Shown piece after piece: positions 15,354 through 23,209 of a DNA stretch of 64,000 bases; positions within the stretch are counted from its first letter, which is position 1, and each line of letters begins with the position of its first letter. Source of the stretch: an uncultured bacterium (lineage in GTDB: Bacteria > Pseudomonadota > Alphaproteobacteria > Sphingomonadales > Sphingomonadaceae). Under the pieces are notes generated by a model that worked only from the letters and a program-made list of their open reading frames with translations, did not search any database and was not told where the DNA came from. The stretch is from assembly GCA_942636505.2 (NCBI GenBank), contig CALOGB020000055.1:124001-188000 (forward strand), written 5' to 3'. The position numbers were made by a program, and so were the translations under genes.

Positions 15354-16475
15354 ATGGATCAGACCGATTTTCAGCTCGGGGCCAGCGCGGATACGGGCAT
15401 GGCCGGTAAGCGCATCGTCGTGGCGATGTCGGGCGGCGTCGACAGCTCGGTCGTCGCCGCGCTCGCGCATGCTACCGGCGCCGAGACGATCGGCGTGACG
15501 CTCCAGCTCTACGATCACGGCGAGGCGGTCGGCCGCGCAGGTTCGTGCTGCGCGGGCCGCGATATCCGCGACGCCCGCGCGGTCTGCGACCGACTCGGCA
15601 TCGCGCATTACGTGTTCGATCACGAAACCAGCTTCCGTGAGCAGGTCGTCGACAAGTTCGCCGACGAGTATCTGGCCGGTCGCACGCCAATCCCGTGTGT
15701 CCAGTGCAACATGGGGCCGAAGTTCACCGACCTGTTGAAGCTCGCGCGCGATCTCGGTGCGGATTGCCTGGCGACCGGCCATTATGTCCGCCGGGTCGAA
15801 GGCGCACACGGTGCCGAGCTCCACCGCGGCGCCGATCCCGCACGCGACCAGAGCTATTTCCTGTTCGCGACCACGCAGACGCAGCTCGATTACCTCCGCT
15901 TTCCTCTTGGTGGCCTACCTAAGGCGCGCGTCCGCGAGATTGCTGCCGAACTCGGCCTCGGCGTCGCGGCCAAGCCGGACAGCCAGGACATCTGCTTCGT
16001 GCCGGATGGCGACTACGCCGGCCTCGTCAAAAAACTGCGTCCCGAAGCGGCGGAGACGGCGGGAGACATCGTCGACCTTGGCGGCGCAAAGCTCGGCGAA
16101 CATCGCGGGCTAATCCACTTCACCGTCGGCCAACGCCGCGGGCTGGAGATCGGCGGCAGTCCCGAGCCACTCTATGTCGTGCGAGTCGAGCCTGCCACGA
16201 AGCGGGTCGTCGTCGGCCCCCGTCGCGCGCTAGCGGTCGAGGCGGCGCGGATGACCGACATCAACTGGTTGGGCGGCGATTTCACCGGGCCGCTGACCGC
16301 CAAGGTTCGGTCTATGGCCAAGCCCGTCCCTGCCCGTCTGGTCGGCGACCGCGTGGTATTCGATGCGCCGGAATACGGCGTCGCGCCGGGCCAGGCTGCG
16401 GTGCTGTATGCGGGCGAGCGCGTGCTCGGTGGCGGCTGGATCGCGGAGACCGAAGCGGCACTCGTCGCCGCCTGA
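15354..16475 (+). CDS. mnmA: tRNA 2-thiouridine(34) synthase MnmA
   Basis: 373-aa cytoplasmic enzyme that thiolates U34 of Lys, Glu and Gln tRNAs. The PP-loop SGGVDSS is at residues 26-32, the catalytic cysteines are C118 (in [10 protein letters not shown]) and C214 (in [12 protein letters not shown]), and TGHYVRR plus the C-terminal beta-barrel ([15 protein letters not shown]) are present. The N-terminus has about 15 extra residues before [10 protein letters not shown], so an internal start at that ATG is possible. It is followed after 14 bases by the UVR-motif gene, likely cotranscribed. Confidence 0.95.
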   Translation: MDQTDFQLGASADTGMAGKRIVVAMSGGVDSSVVAALAHATGAETIGVTLQLYDHGEAVGRAGSCCAGRDIRDARAVCDRLGIAHYVFDHETSFREQVVDKFADEYLAGRTPIPCVQCNMGPKFTDLLKLARDLGADCLATGHYVRRVEGAHGAELHRGADPARDQSYFLFATTQTQLDYLRFPLGGLPKARVREIAAELGLGVAAKPDSQDICFVPDGDYAGLVKKLRPEAAETAGDIVDLGGAKLGEHRGLIHFTVGQRRGLEIGGSPEPLYVVRVEPATKRVVVGPRRALAVEAARMTDINWLGGDFTGPLTAKVRSMAKPVPARLVGDRVVFDAPEYGVAPGQAAVLYAGERVLGGGWIAETEAALVAA

Positions 16476-16489
16476 TGCGTTGAGGCGGC

Positions 16490-16738
16490 ATGGATATCGA
16501 AGATCTACGCCGCCAGATGGAAGCCGCCGCCGCGGCGATGGACTTCGAAACTGCGGGCAAGTTGCGCGATCAGATCAGTGTGTTGCGCGGGGGCGGCGAG
16601 GTGGCGGACACCGCGGGCCTGACTCGCCAGCAGCCGGGGGCGATGGGGCTCGGCACCAGCCAGCAACGCATGACGCCGCCGCCGGGGTGGGTAAAGCCAA
16701 AAAAGCCCGATCCGATGACCAAGGGGCGGAAGCGGTAG
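16490..16738 (+). CDS. UvrB/UvrC (UVR) motif-containing small protein
   Basis: 82 aa. Residues 1-35 form a UVR motif (MDIEDLRRQMEAAAAAMDFE, AGKLRDQISVL), the helical hairpin that mediates UvrB-UvrC contact and also occurs in ClpC-type adaptors. The rest is a flexible Pro/Lys-rich tail (TPPPGWVKPKKPDPMTKG). It follows mnmA by 14 bases. Whether it acts in excision repair is not shown by sequence. Confidence 0.8.
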   Translation: MDIEDLRRQMEAAAAAMDFETAGKLRDQISVLRGGGEVADTAGLTRQQPGAMGLGTSQQRMTPPPGWVKPKKPDPMTKGRKR

Positions 16739-16748
16739 CTCTTATTCG

Positions 16749-16860
16749 CTCCCCTCCCTGAAAGGGAGGGGTTGGGGGTGGGTAGGCCGGCTTGAGTCAC
16801 GCGCGTTCCGAGAACGCGGAAGCCGACCCACCCCCGGCCCCTCCCTTCCAGGGATGGGGG
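16749..16860. repeat. Palindromic intergenic repeat, family A copy 2
   Basis: Inverted pair of the CCCTCCCTGAAAGGGAGGGG...GGGGGTGGGT arm between the convergent UVR-motif and PhzF genes. The right arm has one substitution in the terminal hairpin (GGGATGGGGG). Confidence 0.85.
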
Positions 16861-16917
16861 AAGCAACAGGAAGATCACCACGATGATCCCCCCGGGGCAT
16901 TGTCAGCCGCACCTAAA

Positions 16918-17709
16918 TCACGGCAGCAGGAACGTACCTTCGATCGTCGTCACGCACGGTCCGCCGAGCACCACGCGGTCGCCGTCGAGCCGACACGTCA
17001 ATTTCCCGCCGCGCGCGCTCGCCTGATACGCGGTAAAGCTGTTCCCCAAGGTCGGCGCCCAATACGGCACCATCACCGCATGCGCCGAGCCCGTCACCGG
17101 ATCCTCATTGATCGCGTAATACGGCGTGAACACGCGGCTGACGATGTCTGTCGCTTCCCCCCGCGCCGCGACGATCGCGACGATCGGGAACTTGGCCAGC
17201 GCCGCGTAGTCTGGCTTCAAGTCGCGCACCACGGCCTCGTCGTCGACGATCACGAGCGCATAGCCCTTCTCGTGCCACAACGTCTCGACCGGCTCGGCAA
17301 TGTTCAGCGCCGCAACGATCTCCGGAATTGCCTTCGGGCTCGGTCCCCATGCCGGCAGCTCCAGCGTATATCCGCTATCAGCCCGCGCGACCTCAAGCAT
17401 CCCCGCCTGCCGCGTCCGGAACCGCACCCGGTCGAGCGCGGTATCCGACGACAGCACGAAATGCCCGCTCGCCAGCGTAGCATGACCACACAAGGCTACC
17501 TCCGCACCCGGCGTGAACCAGCGAAGATCGAAATCGACACCCTCGTCGTCCGAAGCAACGATGAACGCGGTCTCGCTCAGGTTGTTCTCCTGCGCGATGT
17601 TGAGGAGCACGTCGTCGTCGAGCCATGCGGACAGCGGCATCACCGCCGCCTGGTTGCCGCCGAACGGCGTGTCGGAAAACGCATCGATCTGCGCGAACGG
17701 TATTCTCAT
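16918..17709 (-). CDS. PhzF-family isomerase
   Basis: 263 aa of the phenazine-biosynthesis PhzF/diaminopimelate-epimerase fold. N-terminal IDAFSDTPFGGNQAAV and the conserved catalytic glutamate E46 in NNLSETAFI are present, with the second-half motif DPVTGSAHAVMVPYW. Phenazine genes are absent, so a generic isomerase role is likely. It lies ten bases downstream of the CDF gene on the same strand, in a pdxH-CDF-phzF run. Confidence 0.9.
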   Translation of the reverse strand: MRIPFAQIDAFSDTPFGGNQAAVMPLSAWLDDDVLLNIAQENNLSETAFIVASDDEGVDFDLRWFTPGAEVALCGHATLASGHFVLSSDTALDRVRFRTRQAGMLEVARADSGYTLELPAWGPSPKAIPEIVAALNIAEPVETLWHEKGYALVIVDDEAVVRDLKPDYAALAKFPIVAIVAARGEATDIVSRVFTPYYAINEDPVTGSAHAVMVPYWAPTLGNSFTAYQASARGGKLTCRLDGDRVVLGGPCVTTIEGTFLLP

Positions 17710-17719
17710 GCTTAAGTCC

Positions 17720-18667
17720 TCAAACCCGCTTGCCGAACCAATGCGGCGTCACGTCCGCCTCGACCAGCGGATTGTCGGTGTCGACATGTCCCTCCGGATC
17801 GAGATGAATCAGCACCTCGACCTTCGGAAACGCGGTGCGCAGGTTGCGCTCGACCGCCTCGACGATGTCGTGCGCGTGTTCCACGGTCAGGTCGCGCGCA
17901 ACCTCCATGTGGAACTGCGCGAAATCGTGGCTGCCCGAGCGCCGCGTGCGGAAATCATGGATTCCCCGAATGCCAGGCTGGCGCGCGGCGACGTCGAGGA
18001 ATTGCGCCCGGAAATCCTCGGGCCATTCCTTGTCCATCAACTGATCGATCGCATTCGACGACGCCTGGAACGCACCCCAGGCGAGCCACAACGCGATGAC
18101 GATGCCGAAGATCGGATCCGCGCCGCTCCACCCGACATATTGATCGAGCACCAGCGCGACGATCACCGAGCCGTTGAGCAGCACGTCGGACTGGTAATGG
18201 ACGTTGTCCGCCAGGATCGCGACCGAGCCCGTCTGACGGATGATCTTGCGCTGATAGGCGAGCAGGAACACCGTTGCCGCGATCGCGATCACCGACACCC
18301 CGATGCCGAACTCGGCGCCGGTGGTCGGCTGCGGATCGCCGAATGCGAGGATAGCGCGCCACGCGATGCCGACCGCCGACGCGGTGATCAGCATGACCTG
18401 GAACAGCGCGGCCAGCGCCTCCGCCTTGCCGTGGCCGAACCGGTGGTCGTGATCCGCCGGCGTCGCCGCCAGCCGCACGCCGTACAGCGTGACCAGCGAC
18501 GCGAGCAGGTCGAGCGCGGTATCGGCGAGCGAGCCGAGCATCGCGACGGAGCCCGTCGACCATGCCGCAAAGCCCTTCAGCAGCAGCAGGAAACACGCCA
18601 TCGCGACGCTGGCCAGCGCCGCGCGTGTTGCGAGGGGTATGACCTTGCGCCGTTCGTCCTGCGTCAT
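17720..18667 (-). CDS. Cation diffusion facilitator (CDF) family transporter
   Basis: 315-aa inner-membrane divalent-cation/proton antiporter. Six spans; metal-site motifs are SLADTALDLLASL in TM2 and HYQSD (HxxxD) in TM5, and the His-rich TM2/3 loop DHDHRFGHGKAEAL is present. The C-terminal cytoplasmic domain starts near residue 215. ATG 18667 overlaps the pdxH stop (ATGA), so it is coupled to pdxH. Metal specificity (Zn, Fe or Mn) is not resolved. Confidence 0.93.
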   Translation of the reverse strand: MTQDERRKVIPLATRAALASVAMACFLLLLKGFAAWSTGSVAMLGSLADTALDLLASLVTLYGVRLAATPADHDHRFGHGKAEALAALFQVMLITASAVGIAWRAILAFGDPQPTTGAEFGIGVSVIAIAATVFLLAYQRKIIRQTGSVAILADNVHYQSDVLLNGSVIVALVLDQYVGWSGADPIFGIVIALWLAWGAFQASSNAIDQLMDKEWPEDFRAQFLDVAARQPGIRGIHDFRTRRSGSHDFAQFHMEVARDLTVEHAHDIVEAVERNLRTAFPKVEVLIHLDPEGHVDTDNPLVEADVTPHWFGKRV

Positions 18668-19242
18668 GGGAACAACAGCCCCTCGTTCCAATTGCCGTCT
18701 TCGCGAACGAACAGCCGCCGTTCGTGGAGCCGGTGCGCACGGTCCTGCCAGAACTCGATCCGCCTCGGCGTCACGCGATAACCACCCCAATGCGGCGGAC
18801 GCGGTACGTCCTGGCCTTCGAACTTCGCAGTCATCTCCGCAAAGCGCTGCTCGAACGTCTCGCGGCTCTCGAGCGGCCGCGACTGCTCCGATGCCCATGC
18901 ACCCAGTTGCGAATCACGGCCACGCGAGGCGAAATAGGCGTCGGACTCGTCGTCGCTGGCCCATGACACCGGCCCCTCGATCCGGATCTGGCGACGCAAC
19001 GACTTCCAGTGGAACAGCAGCGCACCCTGCGGATTGGCGGCCAGCTCGCCTGCCTTGCGGCTTTCGCGGTTGGTGTAGATCACGAAGCCGTCGGGGCCAT
19101 GCCCCTTCAACAGCACCATGCGCACCGACGGCCGCCCCTCGGCATCGGCAGTCGCGAGCGCAACCGCGTTCGGGTCATTCGGCTCGGACTGCTTGGCTTC
19201 GGCGTACCAACTATCGAACAGCGTGAAGAGATCGTCTGACAT
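18664..19242 (-). CDS. pdxH: Pyridoxamine 5'-phosphate oxidase
   Basis: FMN enzyme that oxidises pyridoxine or pyridoxamine phosphate to pyridoxal phosphate. 192 aa from ATG 19242 (MSDDLFTLFDSWYAEA). Conserved stretches: NAVALATADAEGRPSVRMVL, FVIYTNRESRKAGEL, ALLFHWKSLRRQIRIEGPVS, and the C-terminal WQDRAHRLHERRLF. In-frame ATG at 19254 is a close alternative; no strong ribosome-binding site separates them. PLP supports SerC and other enzymes encoded elsewhere in the window. Confidence 0.94.
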   Translation of the reverse strand: MSDDLFTLFDSWYAEAKQSEPNDPNAVALATADAEGRPSVRMVLLKGHGPDGFVIYTNRESRKAGELAANPQGALLFHWKSLRRQIRIEGPVSWASDDESDAYFASRGRDSQLGAWASEQSRPLESRETFEQRFAEMTAKFEGQDVPRPPHWGGYRVTPRRIEFWQDRAHRLHERRLFVREDGNWNEGLLFP

Positions 19243-19352
19243 GCCGCGCGCCATAGCGGGATTTGGCGCGGAACGAAACTTTGGAACGACTCTACCGTGC
19301 CGATGATTGACCCAGGTAATCGAATCGTTTCCGCAACGAAGGAACACGCAAG

Positions 19353-20234
19353 GTGGCAGCGCGCGCGTATTGGCAGGGGCAGATCCGGTTGGCCCTCGTC
19401 TCGATCCCGGTCGAGATCTATTCCGCGACGAAATCCGGCGCGGCGGTATCGTTCAAGCAGATCCACGAACCCTCGGGCCAGCCGATCCACTACGACAAGG
19501 TCGTCACCGGCGTCGGCCCGGTGGATGCCGACGAGATCATGAAGGGCTATGAGGTCTCGAAGGGCGAATACGTCCTGCTCGAGCAGGACGAGATCGACGC
19601 GGTGAAGCTCGAGTCGAAGAAGACGCTGGAGCTCACGCAGTTCGTCGATGCGAGCGAGATCGACGTGCTCTATTACGAGAAGCCGTATTTCGTTGTGCCG
19701 GCGGACGACCTCGCGGAAGAGGCATTCATCGTTTTGCGCGAGGCGTTGAAGCGGACGAAGAAGGTCGGCTTGGGCCAACTCGCGATGCGCGGGCGCGAAT
19801 ATGTCGTGAGCCTGAAGCCGTGCGGGCGCGGGATGGTACTGGAAACGCTGCGCTACGCCGACGAGGTGCACAAGGCGCAGGGGTATTTCCGCGAGATTCC
19901 TGACGACAAGCCGTCGGAGGAGCTTTTGGAACTTGCCGAGGCACTGATCGAGAAGCGCAGCGCCGACTTCCACCCGCAGGAATTCCACGATCGCTATGTC
20001 GACGCGCTGAAGGATTTGATCGAGCGCAAGCGCAAGTCGAACGGGAAGAAGATCATCGAGGACAAGGACACCGGCGGGAAGACCGGATCGAACGTGGTCG
20101 ACCTGATGGCGGCATTGAAAAAGTCGATGGAGAAGAGTGGGGGCGCGACAGAGAAGACGCCGGCGAAGAAAGCTCCCGCCAAGCGCGCGCCGGCAAAAAC
20201 GGCGGCCAAAGCGCCAGCCAAAAAACGTGCATAA
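19353..20234 (+). CDS. ku: Non-homologous end-joining protein Ku
   Basis: 293-aa bacterial Ku, a homodimeric DNA-end ring that recruits LigD. The core runs to about residue 255 (ARAYWQGQIRLALVSIPVEI; EAFIVLREALKRTKKVGLGQ; LEELAEAL region). The C-terminal tail is Lys/Ala/Pro-rich (TPAKKAPAKRAPAKTAAKAP), a DNA-binding extension typical of proteobacterial Ku. The start is GTG at 19353 with AAGGA upstream. ligD follows on the same strand after a family A repeat. Confidence 0.96.
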   Translation: MAARAYWQGQIRLALVSIPVEIYSATKSGAAVSFKQIHEPSGQPIHYDKVVTGVGPVDADEIMKGYEVSKGEYVLLEQDEIDAVKLESKKTLELTQFVDASEIDVLYYEKPYFVVPADDLAEEAFIVLREALKRTKKVGLGQLAMRGREYVVSLKPCGRGMVLETLRYADEVHKAQGYFREIPDDKPSEELLELAEALIEKRSADFHPQEFHDRYVDALKDLIERKRKSNGKKIIEDKDTGGKTGSNVVDLMAALKKSMEKSGGATEKTPAKKAPAKRAPAKTAAKAPAKKRA

Positions 20235-20240
20235 GCTCAC

Positions 20241-20340
20241 ATCCCTGGAAGGGAGGGGTTGGGGGTGGGTTACTCCCCGAACCACCGCTACGCCCGCCAA
20301 GCAGCCGACCCACCCCCGGCCCCTCCCTTCCAGGGAGGGG
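20241..20340. repeat. Palindromic intergenic repeat, family A copy 3 (supplies the ligD ribosome-binding site)
   Basis: Inverted arm pair filling the ku-ligD gap. Its right edge (CCAGGGAGGGG) ends five bases before the ligD ATG, so the GGAGGGG acts as Shine-Dalgarno. Confidence 0.85.
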
Positions 20341-20345
20341 TGAAG

Positions 20346-22883
20346 ATGGTCGACGATCCCCTCGCCCTCTACAATTCGAAGCGGAACTTCACGAAAACCG
20401 CCGAACCCGCGGGCACGCTGGCCCCCGGCAACGGCAACAGCTTCATGGTCCAGAAGCACGACGCCACCCGCCTACACTGGGATTTCCGCCTAGAAATCGA
20501 CGGCGTCCTCAAAAGCTGGGCGGTCACCCGCGGCCCCAGCCTCGACCCCAACGAAAAACGTCTCGCAGTCCGCACCGAAGATCACCCGCTCAGCTACGCC
20601 ACCTTCGAAGGCACGATCCCCGCCGGCGAATATGGCGGCGGCACGGTAATGCTGTGGGACCGCGGCACATGGTCGCCGATCAAGGGCAAGTCGGCGAAGG
20701 ATCTCGACAAGGGCCACCTCCACTTCGTCCTCGATGGCGAACGGATGAAGGGCGAATGGCTGCTGATCCGCCTGAAGCCCCGCGCGAAGGAAAAGCGCGA
20801 GAACTGGCTCCTCCGCAAGATCAACGATGCGGCAGCAGGCGGCACGGACACGCTGGTCGAGGAAGCACTGACTAGCGTCTCGACCGGCCGCACGATGATC
20901 GAGATTGAGGAGGGCAAATCCTCCCCGGCACGGGGAGGGGGACCAGCGAAGCTGGTGGAGGGGGCGGCCCGCAAGAGTAACGCCAGCCGTAAAGCCATCG
21001 CTAGCGCCAAGCCCCCCTCCACCACCGCAAAAGCTAACGGCGGTCCCCCTCCCCGTGCCGGGGAGGAATTTCGGGACCTCCAACTCTGCACGCTCGTCGA
21101 TGCAGTCCCGACTGGCTCCGCCTGGCTCCACGAGGTAAAATACGACGGCTACCGCGCTTTAATTTCCGTCGCCAACGGCAAGGCGAAGGTCTTCACCCGC
21201 ACCGGCCTCGACTGGACCGACAAGTTCGCCGCGATCGCCGCAGCCGCCGCCAAGCTCCCCGTAAAATCCGCACTGATCGACGGCGAGATCGTCGCGTTCA
21301 AGGACGGCCACCCTGACTTCTCGACGCTGAAGGACGCGATCTCCGCCGGCGGCGACATGACGCTCTTCGCATTCGACCTGCTCGCCCTCGACGGCGAAGA
21401 CCTGACCGGCCTCTCCAATCTCGACCGCAAGGCGCGGCTGCAACCGCTGATCCCCGAGGACGAGGACCGCCTCCGTTACTCCGACCACGTCATCGGCGCG
21501 GGCGAGCAACTGTTCGAGACGATGTGCCGCGAGGGCCTCGAAGGCATCGTCTCGAAACGCGCCGACGCGCCCTATGCGGGCAAGCGGACCAAGGCATGGC
21601 TCAAGGTCAAATGCACGCACCGCCAGGAATTCGTGATCGTCGGCTGGCTGCCGTCCGACAAGAAACGCGGGTTCAAGTCGCTGTTGCTCGGCGTCCGCGA
21701 GGGCAAAGGCCAAGGCAACGGTTACCGGTACGCGGGTAAGGTCGGCACTGGTTTCGACCAGGCGTTGATGGACGAGATCCGCGACAAGCTCGACGCGCTC
21801 GATCGCAAGACGCCGACAGTCGAGGCGCCGAAGGCGGCGGTCCGCGGCGCGAAATGGGTGACGCCGAAACTGGTCGCGGAGGTCGCCTTTGCCGAAGTCA
21901 CCCCCGACGGCGTGCTCCGCCATTCGAGCTTCATCGGCCTGCGTGAGGACAAGGCGGCGAAGGACGTCGTCGCCGAGACGCCCGCGCCATTGCCCGATGT
22001 GGAGGACAGCGCCGCGCCGGCAACCAGTATCAAGGTCAGCAGCCGGGACCGCGTAATCTTCGACAAGTCGGACGTCACCAAGGGCGATCTGGCCGACTAT
22101 TACGTCGCGATCTCGGGCATCATGCTGCCGGTCGCGGGCAACCGCCCGATCAGCCTCGTCCGGTGTCCGCAAGGTCGATCGCGCGCGTGCTTCTTCCAGA
22201 AACACGATGCCGGGAGCTTCGGCGACGCTGTCCACAAAGTGCCGATCCGCGAAAAGGACGGCTCGACCGAGGACTATCTGTATGTCGACGATGCGGACGG
22301 GCTGGTCGCGTGCGTGCAGATGGGGACGATCGAGTTCCACGGCTGGGGCTCGTCGAACGCGGCCTTGGAAAAGCCCGACCGACTGATATTCGATCTCGAT
22401 CCCGACGAGGGGCTCGACTTCGGCGACACCAAGAAGGCTGCCGAGCATCTGAAGAACCAGTTGGCGGAACTGGGGCTGGTCAGCTTCCCGATGCTGTCGG
22501 GGGGCAAGGGGGTGCACGTCGTCGTGCCGTTGACCCCGGAGGCGGAATGGCCGGCGGTGAAGGACTTCGCGGATCGTTTCGCGCGGGCAATGGCGGGGGC
22601 GGATCCGGAGCGCTTCGTCGCGACAATGGCAAAGGCGAAACGTAAAGGGCGGATCTTCATCGACTGGCTTCGCAACCAGCGTGGGGCGACGGCGGTGATG
22701 CCGTATTCCGCGCGGGCTAGGGCGGGCGCGCCGGTGGCGGCGCCGGTATCTTGGACTGAGTTGCGGGATATCGAGACGGCCGCGCGGTGGGGTGTGAAGG
22801 ATGGGGCTGAGTTGATCGCGCGGGCGGGGTCGCGGGCGCTTGCAGGCTGGGGTGTAGCGGATCAGGTTTTGCCGGATTTGTGA
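20346..22883 (+). CDS. ligD: Multifunctional ATP-dependent DNA ligase LigD
   Basis: 845-aa NHEJ enzyme with the order 3'-phosphoesterase, ligase, polymerase. The phosphoesterase domain spans about 5-170 (HDATRLHWDFRLE with H38, D39, H44, D46). The ligase domain starts near 250 with the AMP-accepting lysine K265 in EVKYDGYR and continues to about 540. The primase-type polymerase is C-terminal from about 555, with catalytic aspartates in LIFDLDPDEGLDF. Residues 190-241, between the first two domains, are encoded by an inserted palindromic repeat. ATG 20346 was chosen because the GGAGGGG of repeat A3 sits just upstream. It acts with Ku. Confidence 0.96.
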   Translation: MVDDPLALYNSKRNFTKTAEPAGTLAPGNGNSFMVQKHDATRLHWDFRLEIDGVLKSWAVTRGPSLDPNEKRLAVRTEDHPLSYATFEGTIPAGEYGGGTVMLWDRGTWSPIKGKSAKDLDKGHLHFVLDGERMKGEWLLIRLKPRAKEKRENWLLRKINDAAAGGTDTLVEEALTSVSTGRTMIEIEEGKSSPARGGGPAKLVEGAARKSNASRKAIASAKPPSTTAKANGGPPPRAGEEFRDLQLCTLVDAVPTGSAWLHEVKYDGYRALISVANGKAKVFTRTGLDWTDKFAAIAAAAAKLPVKSALIDGEIVAFKDGHPDFSTLKDAISAGGDMTLFAFDLLALDGEDLTGLSNLDRKARLQPLIPEDEDRLRYSDHVIGAGEQLFETMCREGLEGIVSKRADAPYAGKRTKAWLKVKCTHRQEFVIVGWLPSDKKRGFKSLLLGVREGKGQGNGYRYAGKVGTGFDQALMDEIRDKLDALDRKTPTVEAPKAAVRGAKWVTPKLVAEVAFAEVTPDGVLRHSSFIGLREDKAAKDVVAETPAPLPDVEDSAAPATSIKVSSRDRVIFDKSDVTKGDLADYYVAISGIMLPVAGNRPISLVRCPQGRSRACFFQKHDAGSFGDAVHKVPIREKDGSTEDYLYVDDADGLVACVQMGTIEFHGWGSSNAALEKPDRLIFDLDPDEGLDFGDTKKAAEHLKNQLAELGLVSFPMLSGGKGVHVVVPLTPEAEWPAVKDFADRFARAMAGADPERFVATMAKAKRKGRIFIDWLRNQRGATAVMPYSARARAGAPVAAPVSWTELRDIETAARWGVKDGAELIARAGSRALAGWGVADQVLPDL
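20915..21069. repeat. Palindromic repeat, family B copy 1, in frame inside ligD
   Basis: Left arm CAAATCCTCCCCGGCACGGG then GGAGGGGGACC; right arm is its inverted counterpart ending CCGGGGAGGAATTT. The same element lies intergenically at 25701-25838. It preserves the frame and encodes a Gly/Pro/Ala/Ser-rich linker between phosphoesterase and ligase domains. Confidence 0.85.
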
Positions 22884-22902
22884 GCTGCCCCCTCTACCAG
22901 CA

Positions 22903-23121
22903 CCACCCCGGCGAAGGCCGGGGCCCAATTGGAAAGGTGGTGGTAACGGAGCGATTCCCTTCATTATCGCCGTCCCCCAATTGGGCCCCGGCCTTCGCCG
23001 GGGTGGCGGCATTGGGAGGCGGCGGTTCACCATCTTTTTGTTCCCTCGCGAACGCGGGGGCCCAGGGTAACTGCACGCAGCGCTTGAGATTCCTGGGCCC
23101 CCGCGTTCGCGAGGGAACAAG
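22903..23121. repeat. Two palindromic repeats in the ligD to ATP-grasp gap
   Basis: First pair 22903-23005: CCCCGGCGAAGGCCGGGGCC and its inverse, each with CCAATTGG at the inner side. Second pair 23038-23121: GTTCCCTCGCGAACGCGGGG and its inverse. Together with short spacers they fill most of the 326-base gap; no gene is seen there. Confidence 0.8.
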
Positions 23122-23209
23122 AGTAAGGTATGGCGCGAACCGACAATTTATGTTGCACCGCCGCGTCGAAAGGTGAAACACCGCCGCCTGTATTCGGGGG
23201 CTTGAGGCA

